In this document: positions 1 to 8,770 of the stretch, piece after piece | Position numbering within the stretch: position 1 is the first letter of the stretch | Layout of the letters: every line of letters begins with the position of its first letter | Assembly (NCBI RefSeq): GCF_001644565.1 | Contig: NZ_CP011387.1 | Span: 2,402,501 to 2,466,500 of the forward strand | Origin: Deinococcus puniceus | Lineage (GTDB): Bacteria; Deinococcota; Deinococci; Deinococcales; Deinococcaceae | DNA: 64,000 bases | Direction: 5' to 3' | Position numbers and translations under genes: made by a program | Notes under the pieces: generated by a model | Told to the model about the DNA's origin: nothing | Databases searched by the model: none | The model's input: only the letters and a program-made list of their open reading frames with translations

Positions 1-1797
1 ATCGCCGCCGATCTGGGCTACAGCTTCCTGACCCTCCAGAATGCCTACACCGGGCAGCAGTGGCCCGACACCCTCTGGCCGCTGGCGACGCTGCTGTTTG
101 CGGGCGCAGCGGTGCAGGCGAGCATGATGCAGGCCAAGGTGGTGCAGGCCAGCCTGTCTTCCAGAATTGCCCCACCGCCCACGCCGACTCTCCCGCCTCG
201 CATGGGCCTGCGTACCCTGATTGCCCCTTACGCCGCGCTAGGCGGTAGTTTTGCGCTGCTGCTGACCTTGCAGGAGTTGCGTTCGGCTCAGGCTCAGGGC
301 GTGTTGGTAGCGACGTTCGTGGTGGCGCTGTTGGTGGCGGCCCGCCAGACGCTGGCGCTGCGGGAACTGCAAAGCCAGCAGGCCAAACTGGAAGAAAGCC
401 GCACGCTGCTGCACCATCAGGCGCATCATGATCCCCTGACCGGGCTGGGCAACCGCGCCCAGTTCGACGCGCTGCTGCCGCACCTGCTGGCCAAGGGCGA
501 CCCGGTTGGCGTGCTGTTCATAGACCTCGATGATTTCAAGTTCGTGAACGACGCCCTCGGCCACCGCATGGGCGACGAGTTGCTGAGGGAAGTCGCGGGG
601 CGGTTGCAACGGGCGGCGGGGGCAAACACCGAGCACAGCCGGACGCACTGCATCCGCTTCGGCGGCGATGAGTTTCTGGTGCTGATCACGCCTGCCAGCA
701 CCGAACTGTTGCAGGACTTGGGCGCACGGCTGCTGGACGCCCTACGCGATCCGGTACTTCTGGCGGGCCAGACGCTGCATGTCACGGCCTGCTTGGGCGG
801 CGTGCTGTCGGGGCCGGATGCACAGAGCGCCGAAGCCCTGCTGCGCCGCGCCGATCTGGCGATGTACGCGGCCAAACGCAGCGGCAAGAACGCGGTGCGC
901 CTGTACTCGCCCGTGCGCGATGACCACGGTGCGGCGCGGCGGGTGCTGCTGGAAACGCGGCTGCGGGGCGCACTCGAACGCGGGGAATTCCGGCTGTTCT
1001 ATCAGCCTCAGCAGGAGCGGGGCGGGCAGATCCGGCGCTTCGAAGCCCTGCTGCGCTGGGACGACGCCGAACTGGGCAGCGTGTCGCCGTCCGAATTTAT
1101 TCCGGTGGCCGAAGACGCGGGCCTGATGATCGACATCGGGCAATGGGTCGTAGAAGAAGCGTGCCGCCAACTGGCCGAATGGCGGCAGACCCAACCCGAA
1201 CGCCGAGTGGCGATCAATATCGACCCACCGCACCTGATGCGCCCGGACTTCTTGCCCCGCCTACAGGCCACCCTGACCCGCTACGCCCTGCCCGGTACGG
1301 CGCTGGAACTGGAAGTCACCGAGCGCCTGCTGATTGCCGACGACGATCAGGCCAGAGAAACCCTGCGGGCGCTGCTGGACTTGGGCGTCGACGTGGCTAT
1401 AGACGACTTTGGCGTAGGGCAGTCCTCGCTGGCGGCCTTGCTGCGCCTGCCGATCACCACCCTCAAAATTGACCGGGCCTTCGTGTCGGAACTGGGGCCA
1501 TCTGAACGGGGGCAGGAGGCGAACTATGGGCTGCACGGCCAGCAGGCGGCCTACAAGGTGGTGCAGGCAGTGGTGGCGCTGGGCGCGGCGCTGGGCCTGC
1601 GCGTGGTGGCCGAGGGCGTAGAAACCCCGGCACAGGCGCGGGCCGTGTGGGTGCTGGGCTGCGACGCCATTCAGGGCTATCTGGTGGGCCGCGCCGTGCC
1701 GCCCGAGCAGATTCCGGTGCCGCTGGGAGTGCCGCAGCCCAGTCTGACAGAGCCGCTGCCCCTCCTTTCGGACAACGGTTGGGGCAAATCGGGGTAG
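1..1797 (+). CDS. GGDEF-EAL c-di-GMP turnover protein (5' partial)
   Basis: The reading frame is open from the first base, so the true start lies upstream. The first part is hydrophobic and looks like the end of a membrane sensor region. A GGDEF diguanylate cyclase domain follows, with an intact GGDEF at nt 661-675 but no RxxD inhibitory site at the usual place before it. An EAL phosphodiesterase domain comes next: EALLRW at about 1042, a VAIN metal-site Asn, LEVTE, DDFGVG near 1402 (usually DDFGTG), LKID, AEGVET and DAIQGY. All the usual EAL catalytic residues are visible, so either or both activities are possible. Domain identity is firm; net direction of activity is not predictable from sequence. 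A HD-GYP gene lies 2 kb downstream. Confidence 0.93.
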   Translation: MAADLGYSFLTLQNAYTGQQWPDTLWPLATLLFAGAAVQASMMQAKVVQASLSSRIAPPPTPTLPPRMGLRTLIAPYAALGGSFALLLTLQELRSAQAQGVLVATFVVALLVAARQTLALRELQSQQAKLEESRTLLHHQAHHDPLTGLGNRAQFDALLPHLLAKGDPVGVLFIDLDDFKFVNDALGHRMGDELLREVAGRLQRAAGANTEHSRTHCIRFGGDEFLVLITPASTELLQDLGARLLDALRDPVLLAGQTLHVTACLGGVLSGPDAQSAEALLRRADLAMYAAKRSGKNAVRLYSPVRDDHGAARRVLLETRLRGALERGEFRLFYQPQQERGGQIRRFEALLRWDDAELGSVSPSEFIPVAEDAGLMIDIGQWVVEEACRQLAEWRQTQPERRVAINIDPPHLMRPDFLPRLQATLTRYALPGTALELEVTERLLIADDDQARETLRALLDLGVDVAIDDFGVGQSSLAALLRLPITTLKIDRAFVSELGPSERGQEANYGLHGQQAAYKVVQAVVALGAALGLRVVAEGVETPAQARAVWVLGCDAIQGYLVGRAVPPEQIPVPLGVPQPSLTEPLPLLSDNGWGKSG

Positions 1798-1837
1798 GGT
1801 GGGGGCGGTTTTGGGCGGTGCGTTTAGGGGGCTTGGT

Positions 1838-1954
1838 CTAAGGGTCTAGGGTCTGAGGGTCTAAGGCAGGGCGGAAGGGCAATCGCGTTGCTCACTCACC
1901 CCCTCTGCTGCGCAGCTCTGCGAGTCCCAGCCTCCCCCTCAAGGGTGAGGAGCT
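1838..1954. repeat. GTCTAAGG-type intergenic repeat, copy 1
   Basis: The first ~31 bases are identical to a stretch at 30870-30900. The inner part (GCAATCGC, CTCACTCACCCC) is the reverse complement of sequence at 5192-5217, where it again abuts a CCTTAGAC end. This marks a dispersed composite element rather than chance simple repeats. Confidence 0.7.
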
Positions 1955-2280
1955 AAAACCACCATACCGCTACCCCAACCCGTCCCCGCCCAACTGCGTG
2001 TGAGGCCGTCGTGCGTGCAGCGCGCGGGCCAATTCCATGTTCAAGACGACTGGCGACTCCGCTTCAAAAGAACGAACAAGCCGAGTGTGAATACGACAAG
2101 ATCAATCCTCCCGAGCGGAGCGACAAACTCCCCTGCACCCTTTGGGGGCGGGGGCTGGGGGGTGGGGGAAAACGTCACAGCAAACCAAAAACCTAAACGC
2201 CCCACTATTCCCGCCCAAAGACCAACGCCTCCACGTCCAAGCTGCGGAGACAACTCCCCAACGTCCCGGCGCTGCGGTGT

Positions 2281-2286
2281 TACCGT
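2281..2286 (+). promoter_or_regulatory. -10 element for leaderless glyA
   Basis: TACCGT lies six bases before the glyA ATG. Spacing matches the TANNNT-N6-start pattern seen across this window. No Shine-Dalgarno sequence fits between it and the ATG, so the mRNA probably starts at or next to the start codon. Confidence 0.55.
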
Positions 2287-2292
2287 ACTCCT

Positions 2293-3564
2293 ATGACGAC
2301 TGCCGAACCGACTGCCCCCGCCGTGAGTAGCGCGGCTCCGAGCGCCACCGCCCACCAGACCGTCGATCACGATTCGGCCATTTTTGACCTGATCGCGCAG
2401 GAAGGCGAGCGCCAGCGCATAGGCATCGAGCTGATCGCCTCCGAGAACTTTGCCAGCGCCGCAGTGCGGGCTGCGCAGGGCAGCGTGCTGACCAACAAAT
2501 ACGCGGAAGGCTACCCCGGCAAACGCTGGTACGGCGGCTGCGAAGTGGTAGATCAGGTAGAGCGGTTGGCCATCGAGCGCGTGAAGGAACTGTTTGGCGC
2601 GGCGTGGGCCAACGTGCAGCCGCATTCGGGCAGCAGCGCCAACCTCGCCATCTACAACGCGCTCATCGAACCCGGCGATACCGTGCTGGGCATGGATTTG
2701 TCGCACGGCGGACACCTGACGCACGGCAACCCGGTGAATTTTAGTGGCCTGCGGTACAAGATCGTGGGCTACAAGGTGAACCCCGAAACCGAACTGATCG
2801 ACATGGAAGAAGTGCGCCGCCTCGCACACGAGCACCAGCCCAAAATGATCATTGCCGGAGCCAGTGCCTACAGCCGCGTTATTGATTTCGCGGCCTTCCG
2901 CGTCATTGCCGATGAAGTGGGCGCGATCCTGTTTGCCGACGTGGCGCACATTGCCGGACTGATCGCGGCGGGCGTGCATCCCAACGCGCTGCCCCACGCG
3001 CATGTAGTCGCCAGCACCACACACAAAACCCTGCGTGGGCCACGCGGCGGCGTGATTCTCAGCAACGACCCCGAACTGGGCGCGAAGATTGACCGGGCCG
3101 TGTTTCCCGGCTATCAGGGCGGGCCGCTGGAGCATGTGATCGCCGCCAAAGCCGTCGCCTTCCGCGAAGCCTTGCAGCCTGAATTTAAGACCTACGCCGC
3201 GCAGATCGTGAAGAACGCGCAGGCGCTCGCCACAGCCTTTCAGAGCCTCGGCTACCGCGTGGTGTCGGGCGGCACCGACAACCATCTGCTGGTGCTTGAC
3301 ATTCGCCCCAACGGCCTGAACGGCACCAAGGCCACCAAGTTGCTGGACGCCAACCACATCACCATCAGCAAATCCACGCTGCCCTACGACTCCGAGAAGA
3401 TTCTGCACGGCGGCGGCATTCGCCTCGGCACGCCCGCCGTGACCACGCGCGGCATGAACGAGGCCGACATGCACACCATCGCCGGACTGATTGACCGCGC
3501 CCTGAAGGGTGAAGACGTGAAGGCCGAAGTCCACGCCTTTGCTGGCGGCTTCCCGCTGCCCTGA
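2293..3564 (+). CDS. glyA: serine hydroxymethyltransferase
   Basis: Converts serine and tetrahydrofolate to glycine and 5,10-methylene-THF, using PLP in the cytosol. The 423-residue protein is the usual family length, with a low-complexity N-terminal lead of about 25 residues. Visible family motifs are [30 protein letters not shown], the PLP-lysine segment [13 protein letters not shown], and FPGYQGGP. The C-terminal [12 protein letters not shown] substrate-carboxylate arginine region is intact. The ATG follows a -10 hexamer by six bases, implying a leaderless mRNA. A strong terminator follows, so it is probably monocistronic. Its methylene-THF product feeds ThyX, encoded about 13 kb downstream. 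Confidence 0.98.
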   Translation: MTTAEPTAPAVSSAAPSATAHQTVDHDSAIFDLIAQEGERQRIGIELIASENFASAAVRAAQGSVLTNKYAEGYPGKRWYGGCEVVDQVERLAIERVKELFGAAWANVQPHSGSSANLAIYNALIEPGDTVLGMDLSHGGHLTHGNPVNFSGLRYKIVGYKVNPETELIDMEEVRRLAHEHQPKMIIAGASAYSRVIDFAAFRVIADEVGAILFADVAHIAGLIAAGVHPNALPHAHVVASTTHKTLRGPRGGVILSNDPELGAKIDRAVFPGYQGGPLEHVIAAKAVAFREALQPEFKTYAAQIVKNAQALATAFQSLGYRVVSGGTDNHLLVLDIRPNGLNGTKATKLLDANHITISKSTLPYDSEKILHGGGIRLGTPAVTTRGMNEADMHTIAGLIDRALKGEDVKAEVHAFAGGFPLP

Positions 3565-3578
3565 GAAAGAAGAGCTAG

Positions 3579-3619
3579 AGCAGAGGCGGGCAGCAATCGT
3601 GCGCCCGCCTCTGCTTTTT
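3579..3619 (+). terminator. rho-independent terminator after glyA
   Basis: A perfect 13-bp stem (3579-3591 with 3603-3615) and 11-base loop is followed by a T run. It starts 15 bases after the glyA stop. Confidence 0.9.
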
Positions 3620-3828
3620 GGCTGATGACCACGGCTAGACATGAGAGACACCAAGGCAACGCTCATACCCGCCCCATGACCCACAACTTCAGGTCACCAT
3701 CCCTTTCTGACCATATGGAGTATTGATCTGAGGTTGTCCATTAATTTGCAAAGTAGTCAGAGCAAAAAGTTTTCACATGAAGCCTCGTACAGTTGAGCTG
3801 TGTGAGAATTTCGTCATAAAGCTCAGGC

Positions 3829-3834
3829 TAAATT
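3829..3834 (+). promoter_or_regulatory. -10 element for leaderless HD-GYP gene
   Basis: TAAATT sits six bases before the ATG at 3841, in an AT-rich stretch (3715-3840) unlike the surrounding GC-rich DNA. No convincing -35 or ribosome binding site is seen. Confidence 0.5.
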
Positions 3835-3840
3835 TGCACT

Positions 3841-5025
3841 ATGACTGGCGCTCTCTCGCTCTCCGACGACTCCCCCGGCGACCCACCCACTCCGCTGCTG
3901 ATTCCGGCTGAACCCCTGCCTCTGCAACCGCTGAGTTTGGGCGACCTGACCCTGCACCTCACGCAGTTGGGCCTGACTGCCCCCGATTTGGGCAGCGCCA
4001 TGAGTCCGGTGCTGAATGTGCTGGTGGAGCGCACTTCGGCGGTGGGGGCCGGATATTTTCAGTTGCGCGACGCCACGCTGACCTACCACGCCCGCGCCGC
4101 GAGTGGCGTGATGCCGCAAGGGGCGGCGATGGACGCGCTGCTGGCGCACGGATTGCCTCACCACCTGCCACTGGTGCAGGCGCTGGAAACGGCCACTGGG
4201 CCACTGTTTTTTAACGATACCCGCCTGCAACCACAGTCTGCGGGCTTTCCAGATTTGGGCGTGTTCGCCCTGACCGCCGCGCCCATTCGCAACCGCGCGG
4301 GCGTGTTGGTGGGGGCGCTGCTGTCGCATGTGTTCGAGGCCCACCTGTGGACACCCTACGAACGCCAGACCTTAGGCACGATTATGGGATTGGTGGCGCT
4401 GCTGGCCGCCCGCCTAGACGCCGAAGAACGCGAGCAGGCCGCCCACGAAAGCGCCTTGCGTGCGCTGGGGCTGATGTTGGAAGCGCGGGACGCCGAAACG
4501 CAGGGCCATACAGACCGCGTGACCGCACTGGCGGGGCGCTTGGGCCAACGCCTCGGCCTGAGTGGGCCGGAACTGCGTGACCTGCGCTGGGGAGCCTACC
4601 TGCACGACATCGGCAAAATGGCGATTCCAGACGTGATTTTGCACCATCCCGGTGCACTGGACGCCGAAGCCCGCGCCCAAATGCAGCTGCATGTTCAGCA
4701 AGGCGCGGAACTGGCCGGGCAACTCAGCTTTTTGCCCCGCAGCGCCCACGACGTCATCATGGCCCACCACGAATGTTGGGACGGTAGCGGCTATCCACAT
4801 GGACTGAGCGGCACGGATATTCCCTTGCCCGCCCGGATTTTTGCCGCCTGTGACGTGTATGACGCCCTGACCAGCGCCCGCCCCTACAAACGCGCATGGA
4901 GCCACGCCGAAGCAGTAGCCCACTTGGTCACGGCACGCGGCAGCCACTTCGACGCAGTGGTGATAGACGCGCTGCTGGCTGTACTGGACGAAGATCAGGC
5001 GGGATTGGGGGCGGTGGGAGATTGA
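3841..5025 (+). CDS. GAF-HD-GYP domain protein (probable c-di-GMP phosphodiesterase)
   Basis: The 394-residue protein has an N-terminal GAF-like sensory region (about 35-195) and a C-terminal HD-GYP domain (about 200-385). HD-GYP signatures are all present: LEARDAETQGHTDRV, the HD pair in YLHDIGKMAIPD, MAHHECWDGSGYPHGL containing GYP, and ACDVYDALTSARPYK. HD-GYP proteins hydrolyse c-di-GMP to pGpG or GMP with a bi- or trinuclear metal centre. No membrane segment or response-regulator domain is present, so the input is probably a cytosolic ligand bound by the GAF domain. Only glyA separates it from the GGDEF-EAL gene, but it has its own promoter. Confidence 0.9.
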   Translation: MTGALSLSDDSPGDPPTPLLIPAEPLPLQPLSLGDLTLHLTQLGLTAPDLGSAMSPVLNVLVERTSAVGAGYFQLRDATLTYHARAASGVMPQGAAMDALLAHGLPHHLPLVQALETATGPLFFNDTRLQPQSAGFPDLGVFALTAAPIRNRAGVLVGALLSHVFEAHLWTPYERQTLGTIMGLVALLAARLDAEEREQAAHESALRALGLMLEARDAETQGHTDRVTALAGRLGQRLGLSGPELRDLRWGAYLHDIGKMAIPDVILHHPGALDAEARAQMQLHVQQGAELAGQLSFLPRSAHDVIMAHHECWDGSGYPHGLSGTDIPLPARIFAACDVYDALTSARPYKRAWSHAEAVAHLVTARGSHFDAVVIDALLAVLDEDQAGLGAVGD

Positions 5026-5038
5026 GTTGGTGGGGGCT

Positions 5039-5252
5039 TGGTCTAGGGTGTCGGGGCGGGGCGGGGACGGTTGCTGAATTGCCCCCTCTGCTGCACAGCT
5101 CTAGGAGTCCCGCAGGGGGCGAGGGCTAAGGGCAAGGGCAAGAATCTGGGGCTGTTGCTCCCTCTCCCCTTGCGGGGGAGGGCCGGGGAGGGGGGTGAGT
5201 GAGCGCCAGCGATTGCCCTGCCTTAGACCCTTCGACCCTCGACCCTTAGACG
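5039..5252. repeat. GTCTAAGG-type intergenic repeat, copy 2
   Basis: This fills most of the gap between the HD-GYP gene and queG. It begins with GGTCTAGGG, carries the CTCTGCTGCACAGCTC palindrome at 5085-5101 and a G/C-run hairpin region at 5155-5195, and ends in CCCTTAGAC. The right part is the reverse complement of the left part of copy 1 (1838-1900). Confidence 0.65.
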
Positions 5253-5312
5253 CCCTCCCGACCTCACCAATTCCCCGCCCTACCCCCCAATCTCCCCCCG
5301 CTCCCAGCGCCA

Positions 5313-5318
5313 TACTTT
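5313..5318 (+). promoter_or_regulatory. -10 element for leaderless queG
   Basis: TACTTT is six bases before the queG ATG, with no Shine-Dalgarno sequence between. Confidence 0.5.
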
Positions 5319-5324
5319 GCCCCG

Positions 5325-6461
5325 ATGCTTTCCGCTGCCCCCACCTCTGCTGCCGAAACCTTGGCCGACCTCGCCTCCGCGCTGGGAGCCGACGCGGTGG
5401 GCTGGGCGGCGGCACGGGTTCCAGCGTCGGCGGTGGCTGAGTATGCCGGGTGGCTGGGTGCAGGCAAGCACGCCGGGATGGGCTACCTAGAGCGGCAACT
5501 GCCCGCCCGCGCCGACCCCGCCAGCCGCTTAGAGGGTGTGGGCAGCGTGCTGGTGCTGGGTGTCTCTCATGCCTTTGCCCCCCCGCCTGTGCCGAGTGAC
5601 GGCGTGCGGTTGGGGCGCGTGGCCCGCTACGCTTGGACGCCCGATTACCACGACCAGTTGCAGCCCTTGCTGACCCGGCTAGAGCAGGAAGCGGCGCGGC
5701 TGGGCGTGCGGGCGCGGGGGTACGTGGATCACGGCCCTATCATGGAGCGGCTCTTTGCGGCGGGCGCTTTTTTGGGCTGGCGCGGCAAATCGGGCATGAC
5801 GGTCAGCACGCGGCTCGGAGCGTTCGTGACGCTGGCGGTACTCCTCACCGACTTGCCTTGGGAAACCGAAGCAGCGGCCCACCCTGACCGCTGTGGCCGC
5901 TGCACCCGCTGCATTTCGGCCTGCCCAACGGCGGCCATTGGCGATGACCGCACCATAGATGCGCGGCGTTGCGTGTCATATCTGACCATAGAACACCGGG
6001 GGGCGCTGCCGCACGAGTGGCGTGCCGGAGTCGGAGACTGGCTGCTGGGCTGCGACGTGTGCAGCGAAGTGTGCCCTTGGAGCGCCAAAGCTGGCCCGCT
6101 GGCCCGGCTGTTGGAACCTCAGGCGCGGCTGGCCTTCCCCGACCTGACTCGGTTTTTTGGAGTCAGTGAGCGGCAATTTGAACGGGAATGGGCCGGAACT
6201 GCTCTGCTTCGCCCTCGCCGCAAAGGCATGGCCCGCAACGCCCTGACGGTGCTGGGCAACCTGCCCGCCGACCATGAGGGCCGCGAACAAGCCCGCCCAC
6301 TGCTGCTGGCCGGAACCCAAGACCCCGTATGGGAAGTGCGCGAAGCGGCAGCGTGGGCACTGGGACGCTGGGGCGAAGCTGACCTCCTCTCTCCCCTGCT
6401 GGCCGACCCCCATGAAGCGGTTCGGGATACAGCGGCACAGGCTTTGGCAGGAGTGCTCTAG
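5325..6461 (+). CDS. queG: epoxyqueuosine reductase
   Basis: Catalyses the last step of queuosine synthesis in tRNA, reducing epoxyqueuosine to queuosine at wobble position 34 with cobalamin and two [4Fe-4S] clusters. The 378-residue protein shows the N-terminal B12-binding domain (LGVSHAF, VDHGPIMER, GWRGKSG). Two ferredoxin-type cluster motifs follow: CGRCTRCISACP near residue 190 and CDVCSEVCPW near 245. A C-terminal HEAT-like repeat region (ARNALTVLGN, WEVREAAAWALG) completes the usual QueG layout. The ATG is supported by a -10 hexamer six bases upstream. It stands alone between two repeat-bearing gaps. Confidence 0.96.
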   Translation: MLSAAPTSAAETLADLASALGADAVGWAAARVPASAVAEYAGWLGAGKHAGMGYLERQLPARADPASRLEGVGSVLVLGVSHAFAPPPVPSDGVRLGRVARYAWTPDYHDQLQPLLTRLEQEAARLGVRARGYVDHGPIMERLFAAGAFLGWRGKSGMTVSTRLGAFVTLAVLLTDLPWETEAAAHPDRCGRCTRCISACPTAAIGDDRTIDARRCVSYLTIEHRGALPHEWRAGVGDWLLGCDVCSEVCPWSAKAGPLARLLEPQARLAFPDLTRFFGVSERQFEREWAGTALLRPRRKGMARNALTVLGNLPADHEGREQARPLLLAGTQDPVWEVREAAAWALGRWGEADLLSPLLADPHEAVRDTAAQALAGVL

Positions 6462-6484
6462 CGGGCAGGAAGGTTGCGCTGGTA

Positions 6485-6592
6485 GGTGAACCCCCCCGTT
6501 GCTGGCGCAACGCCCCCCCTTGAGGGGAGGACAACAGCTTTTGCGCTCCCCTCTAAGGGGGGCTGGCTGCGCAGCAGACTGGGGGTTCGCCC
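6485..6592. repeat. ~108-bp palindromic intergenic repeat, copy 1
   Basis: Ends are inverted (GGTGAACCCCCC and GGGGGTTC), with an internal GTTGCTGGCGCAAC mini-palindrome and GCCCCCC/GGGGGGC arms. Near-identical copies lie at 9643-9751 and 41520-41629. All three are intergenic. Confidence 0.85.
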
Positions 6593-6728
6593 GTAATCGC
6601 CAATTCTGCTGAAATCAATCACCTCGGCATTCAGTCAAAGTTGAGCGACACTTGAGCCAGACTTTATGGCTCCTCCATTCTGGGGGATGCCCCACGCTTT
6701 GACCCGCGCGGGCGTGTTGGGGTAAGGC

Positions 6729-7154
6729 ATGACCCAAGCCGATTCCACCCAAAACCAGACTCCCAGCAACCTGACCGAGCAGTTTATGCAGGCGCTCCAG
6801 ACGATTGAACAAACGGGCGACGTAGAACCGTTGGTGGCCCTCTTCGCCGAAGGCTCCAGCCTGAGGAACCTGACGACCCACACGTGGACAGGGCAAGACG
6901 GCGCACGCGAATTCTGGACGGCCTACCTGTCCAACTTTGAGACTATTCGCAGCGAATTTACGCACCACCTAGAGGCAGCCGGCACTGGCCTGATGGAATG
7001 GGAAGCCACCGGACAACTGAAGGGCGGCTCCGATCTGGCCTACCGGGGCGTCAGCATCATCGAGATCGACGGCGATAAGGTCAGCGCCTTCCGCACCTAC
7101 TACGATTCGGCGGCGTTCGTGAATACAGGCGTGGCCGAGGTTCGCTCCGAATAA
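6729..7154 (+). CDS. SnoaL/NTF2-like fold protein
   Basis: A 141-residue cytosolic protein with the NTF2-like pattern: an N-terminal helix (EQFMQALQTIEQTGDVEPLVALF), the WTGQDGAREFW turn, and a C-terminal sheet ending in DGDKVSAFRTYYDSAAF. SnoaL-like proteins are small cone-shaped barrels that act as isomerases, hydrolases or ligand-binding proteins, and the function here cannot be named. A GGGGTAAGG stretch just before the ATG could serve as a weak ribosome binding site. No -10 hexamer is seen at leaderless spacing. It appears to be a single-gene unit. Confidence 0.8.
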   Translation: MTQADSTQNQTPSNLTEQFMQALQTIEQTGDVEPLVALFAEGSSLRNLTTHTWTGQDGAREFWTAYLSNFETIRSEFTHHLEAAGTGLMEWEATGQLKGGSDLAYRGVSIIEIDGDKVSAFRTYYDSAAFVNTGVAEVRSE

Positions 7155-7238
7155 CCTGCTCCTCTCACCCCCATTTCATACCCCTATCTAAAGTCCGCAT
7201 AAAGTGGACAACCGCCCCGGAGGGGGTCAGCCGCGCCC

Positions 7239-7244
7239 TACCAT
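7239..7244 (+). promoter_or_regulatory. -10 element for leaderless cyclotransferase gene
   Basis: TACCAT is six bases before the GTG at 7251, which fixes GTG as the start of a protein with a clean signal peptide. Confidence 0.55.
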
Positions 7245-7250
7245 AAGGGC

Positions 7251-8105
7251 GTGCGCTCCCGCCTTCTGCTCTCCTTGCTGTGCCTGACCAGTGTCGCTGC
7301 CCCGGCCCCCGCCCTTCCCCTCTCTCCATCGGTGCGCACTCCGTTGCTGACGCCCAGAGTCACGGCGCGTTTTCCGCATGACCGGGCGGCCTTTACACAG
7401 GGACTCCAGTATCTGGGCGGCGGCGTCTTGCTGGAAAGCACTGGGCAGGTAGGAGAATCGGGTGTGCGCCGGGTCGACCTGAAAACAGGCCGCGTACAAG
7501 CCAGCGTAGCGACGCCGCTGGCACAGGCATTTGGCGAAGGCTCTACCGTGCTGGGCAGCGTGGCCTACCACATCACTTGGCAAAGTGGCGTGGCGTTCGC
7601 TTTCGACGCCACTACCTTGCGCGAGACGGGCCGCTACCGCTACACGGGCGAAGGCTGGGGCCTGACCAACGACGGCAAGCACCTGATCATGAGCAGCGGC
7701 AGCGCGGCGTTGGTCTGGCGCGATCCCAAAACCTTCGCCATCAAGCGCAGCGTCACCGTGACCGATCAGGGTCAGCCTGTACGCAACCTGAACGAGCTTG
7801 AATACGTGCAGGGCAGCGTGTACGCCAACGTGTGGCTCACAGACCGGATTGCCAAGATCGACCCGGCCACTGGGAAGGTCATGGCATGGATTGACGTATC
7901 GAACCTGACACGTGAGGCCAGCACCACCGCCGCACGCACAGGCAAACCTCTGACCTTCGACGACGTGCCCAACGGCATCGCCTTCATTCCAGAACGCGGC
8001 ACGCTGCTGCTGACAGGCAAACGCTGGCCCACGCTGTTTGAAGTGAAATTGCCGGGCCTGAAGGTGGAAGCGGGCGTGACTGGGCGGGGAGCAGTAGGGC
8101 GCTAG
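7251..8105 (+). CDS. secreted glutaminyl-peptide cyclotransferase (glutamine cyclotransferase family)
   Basis: Cyclises N-terminal Gln of peptides or proteins to pyroglutamate in the beta-propeller family of papaya and bacterial QCs. The 284-residue protein starts with a signal peptide (MRSRLLLSLLCLTSVAAPAPA). Family motifs follow in order: FPHDRAAFTQGL, GEGWGLTNDGKHLIMSSGS, LNELEYVQGSVYANVW, and PNGIAF with LLLTGKRWPTLFEV. Export implies action in the periplasm or outside. The stop overlaps the tmk stop on the other strand at a shared CTAG. The GTG start is set by the signal peptide and a -10 hexamer six bases upstream. Confidence 0.9.
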   Translation: MRSRLLLSLLCLTSVAAPAPALPLSPSVRTPLLTPRVTARFPHDRAAFTQGLQYLGGGVLLESTGQVGESGVRRVDLKTGRVQASVATPLAQAFGEGSTVLGSVAYHITWQSGVAFAFDATTLRETGRYRYTGEGWGLTNDGKHLIMSSGSAALVWRDPKTFAIKRSVTVTDQGQPVRNLNELEYVQGSVYANVWLTDRIAKIDPATGKVMAWIDVSNLTREASTTAARTGKPLTFDDVPNGIAFIPERGTLLLTGKRWPTLFEVKLPGLKVEAGVTGRGAVGR

Positions 8106-8770
8106 CCACTGCTTGAGGCGTGCGCCTCGGCCTGCCCCATTCTCAACTTGTTTTCCACGACTGCCCAAATTTGCCCTGCCAAGTCATCCGGTTCTTGTGT
8201 GCCGTCCAGTACGTGAAACCGCCCCGGTTCCTGCTGAGCCAGTGCCAGAAAGCCTGCCCGTACCCGTTGGTGAAAAGCCAAGTCGGCGCGTTCCAAACGG
8301 TCAGGTTCGCCGCGTGTGGCCGCGCGGGCCAGCCCAATCGCGGGATCGAGATCGAGCAGAAAGGTCAAATCGGGTTTCAGGCCTCCGGTGGCTGCTTGCG
8401 TGATCTGGGCCAGCAAGCCCGCATCCAGCCCCCGCCCCGCCCCCTGATAGGCCAGACTGGAATCGGCGTAGCGGTCACAGACCACCACTTCCCCGCGTGC
8501 CAGTGCGGGCCGGATGATTTGGCCCACCAGTTGGGCACGGCTGGCCGAATACAGTAAGAATTCGGGCAGCGGATCGACTTGCAAGTCAGGCTCTAGCAGC
8601 ACCACTTGCCGAATCCGCGTGCCCAGCGGTGTGCCGCCCGGTTCGCGGGTCAGAATGTGGGCCACGCCAGCGCCTTCCAACTGCTCCACCAGCCGCGCAA
8701 TCTGGGTGGTTTTGCCCGCCCCTTCCGGCCCCTCGAAGGTGATGAACAGGCCGCGAGATTCAGGACTCAC
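8102..8770 (-). CDS. tmk: thymidylate kinase
   Basis: Phosphorylates dTMP to dTDP. About 222 residues, with P-loop GPEGAGKTTQ, the LTREPGGTPLG substrate loop, the VVCDRYADSSLAYQG DR(Y/H) motif, and a LDLDPAIGLARA segment. The start chosen is GTG at 8770, which overlaps the upstream nif3-like stop as GTGA, the usual coupling in this window. Another GTG at 8800 would add ten residues and deepen the overlap. It is the second gene of a nif3-tmk pair. ThyX, which makes its dTMP substrate de novo, is encoded 8 kb away. Confidence 0.95.
   Translation of the reverse strand: MSPESRGLFITFEGPEGAGKTTQIARLVEQLEGAGVAHILTREPGGTPLGTRIRQVVLLEPDLQVDPLPEFLLYSASRAQLVGQIIRPALARGEVVVCDRYADSSLAYQGAGRGLDAGLLAQITQAATGGLKPDLTFLLDLDPAIGLARAATRGEPDRLERADLAFHQRVRAGFLALAQQEPGRFHVLDGTQEPDDLAGQIWAVVENKLRMGQAEAHASSSG

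Larger units (their letters stand above)
1798..2292. other. 495-bp gene-free stretch with repeat DNA
   Basis: No credible gene is seen. The stretch opens with heptamer-like GGGTCTA repeats (1838-1866). A block with a CTGCTGCGCAG palindrome follows (about 1889-1954) and is also found near 5071-5217, partly in inverted orientation. A GC-rich, G-run region lies at 2130-2170. The glyA promoter is at the right end. Confidence 0.6.

Noticed and set aside
1838..1866. GGGTCTA tandem units as a CRISPR or telomere array
   Set aside because: Only a few imperfect 7-base units, no spacers and no terminus; they recur as ends of dispersed elements.
2041..3684. 547-residue frame on the minus strand opposite glyA
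   Set aside because: It is the mirror of glyA's high-GC third codon positions, has no family motifs, and is His/Val-rich as such shadows are.
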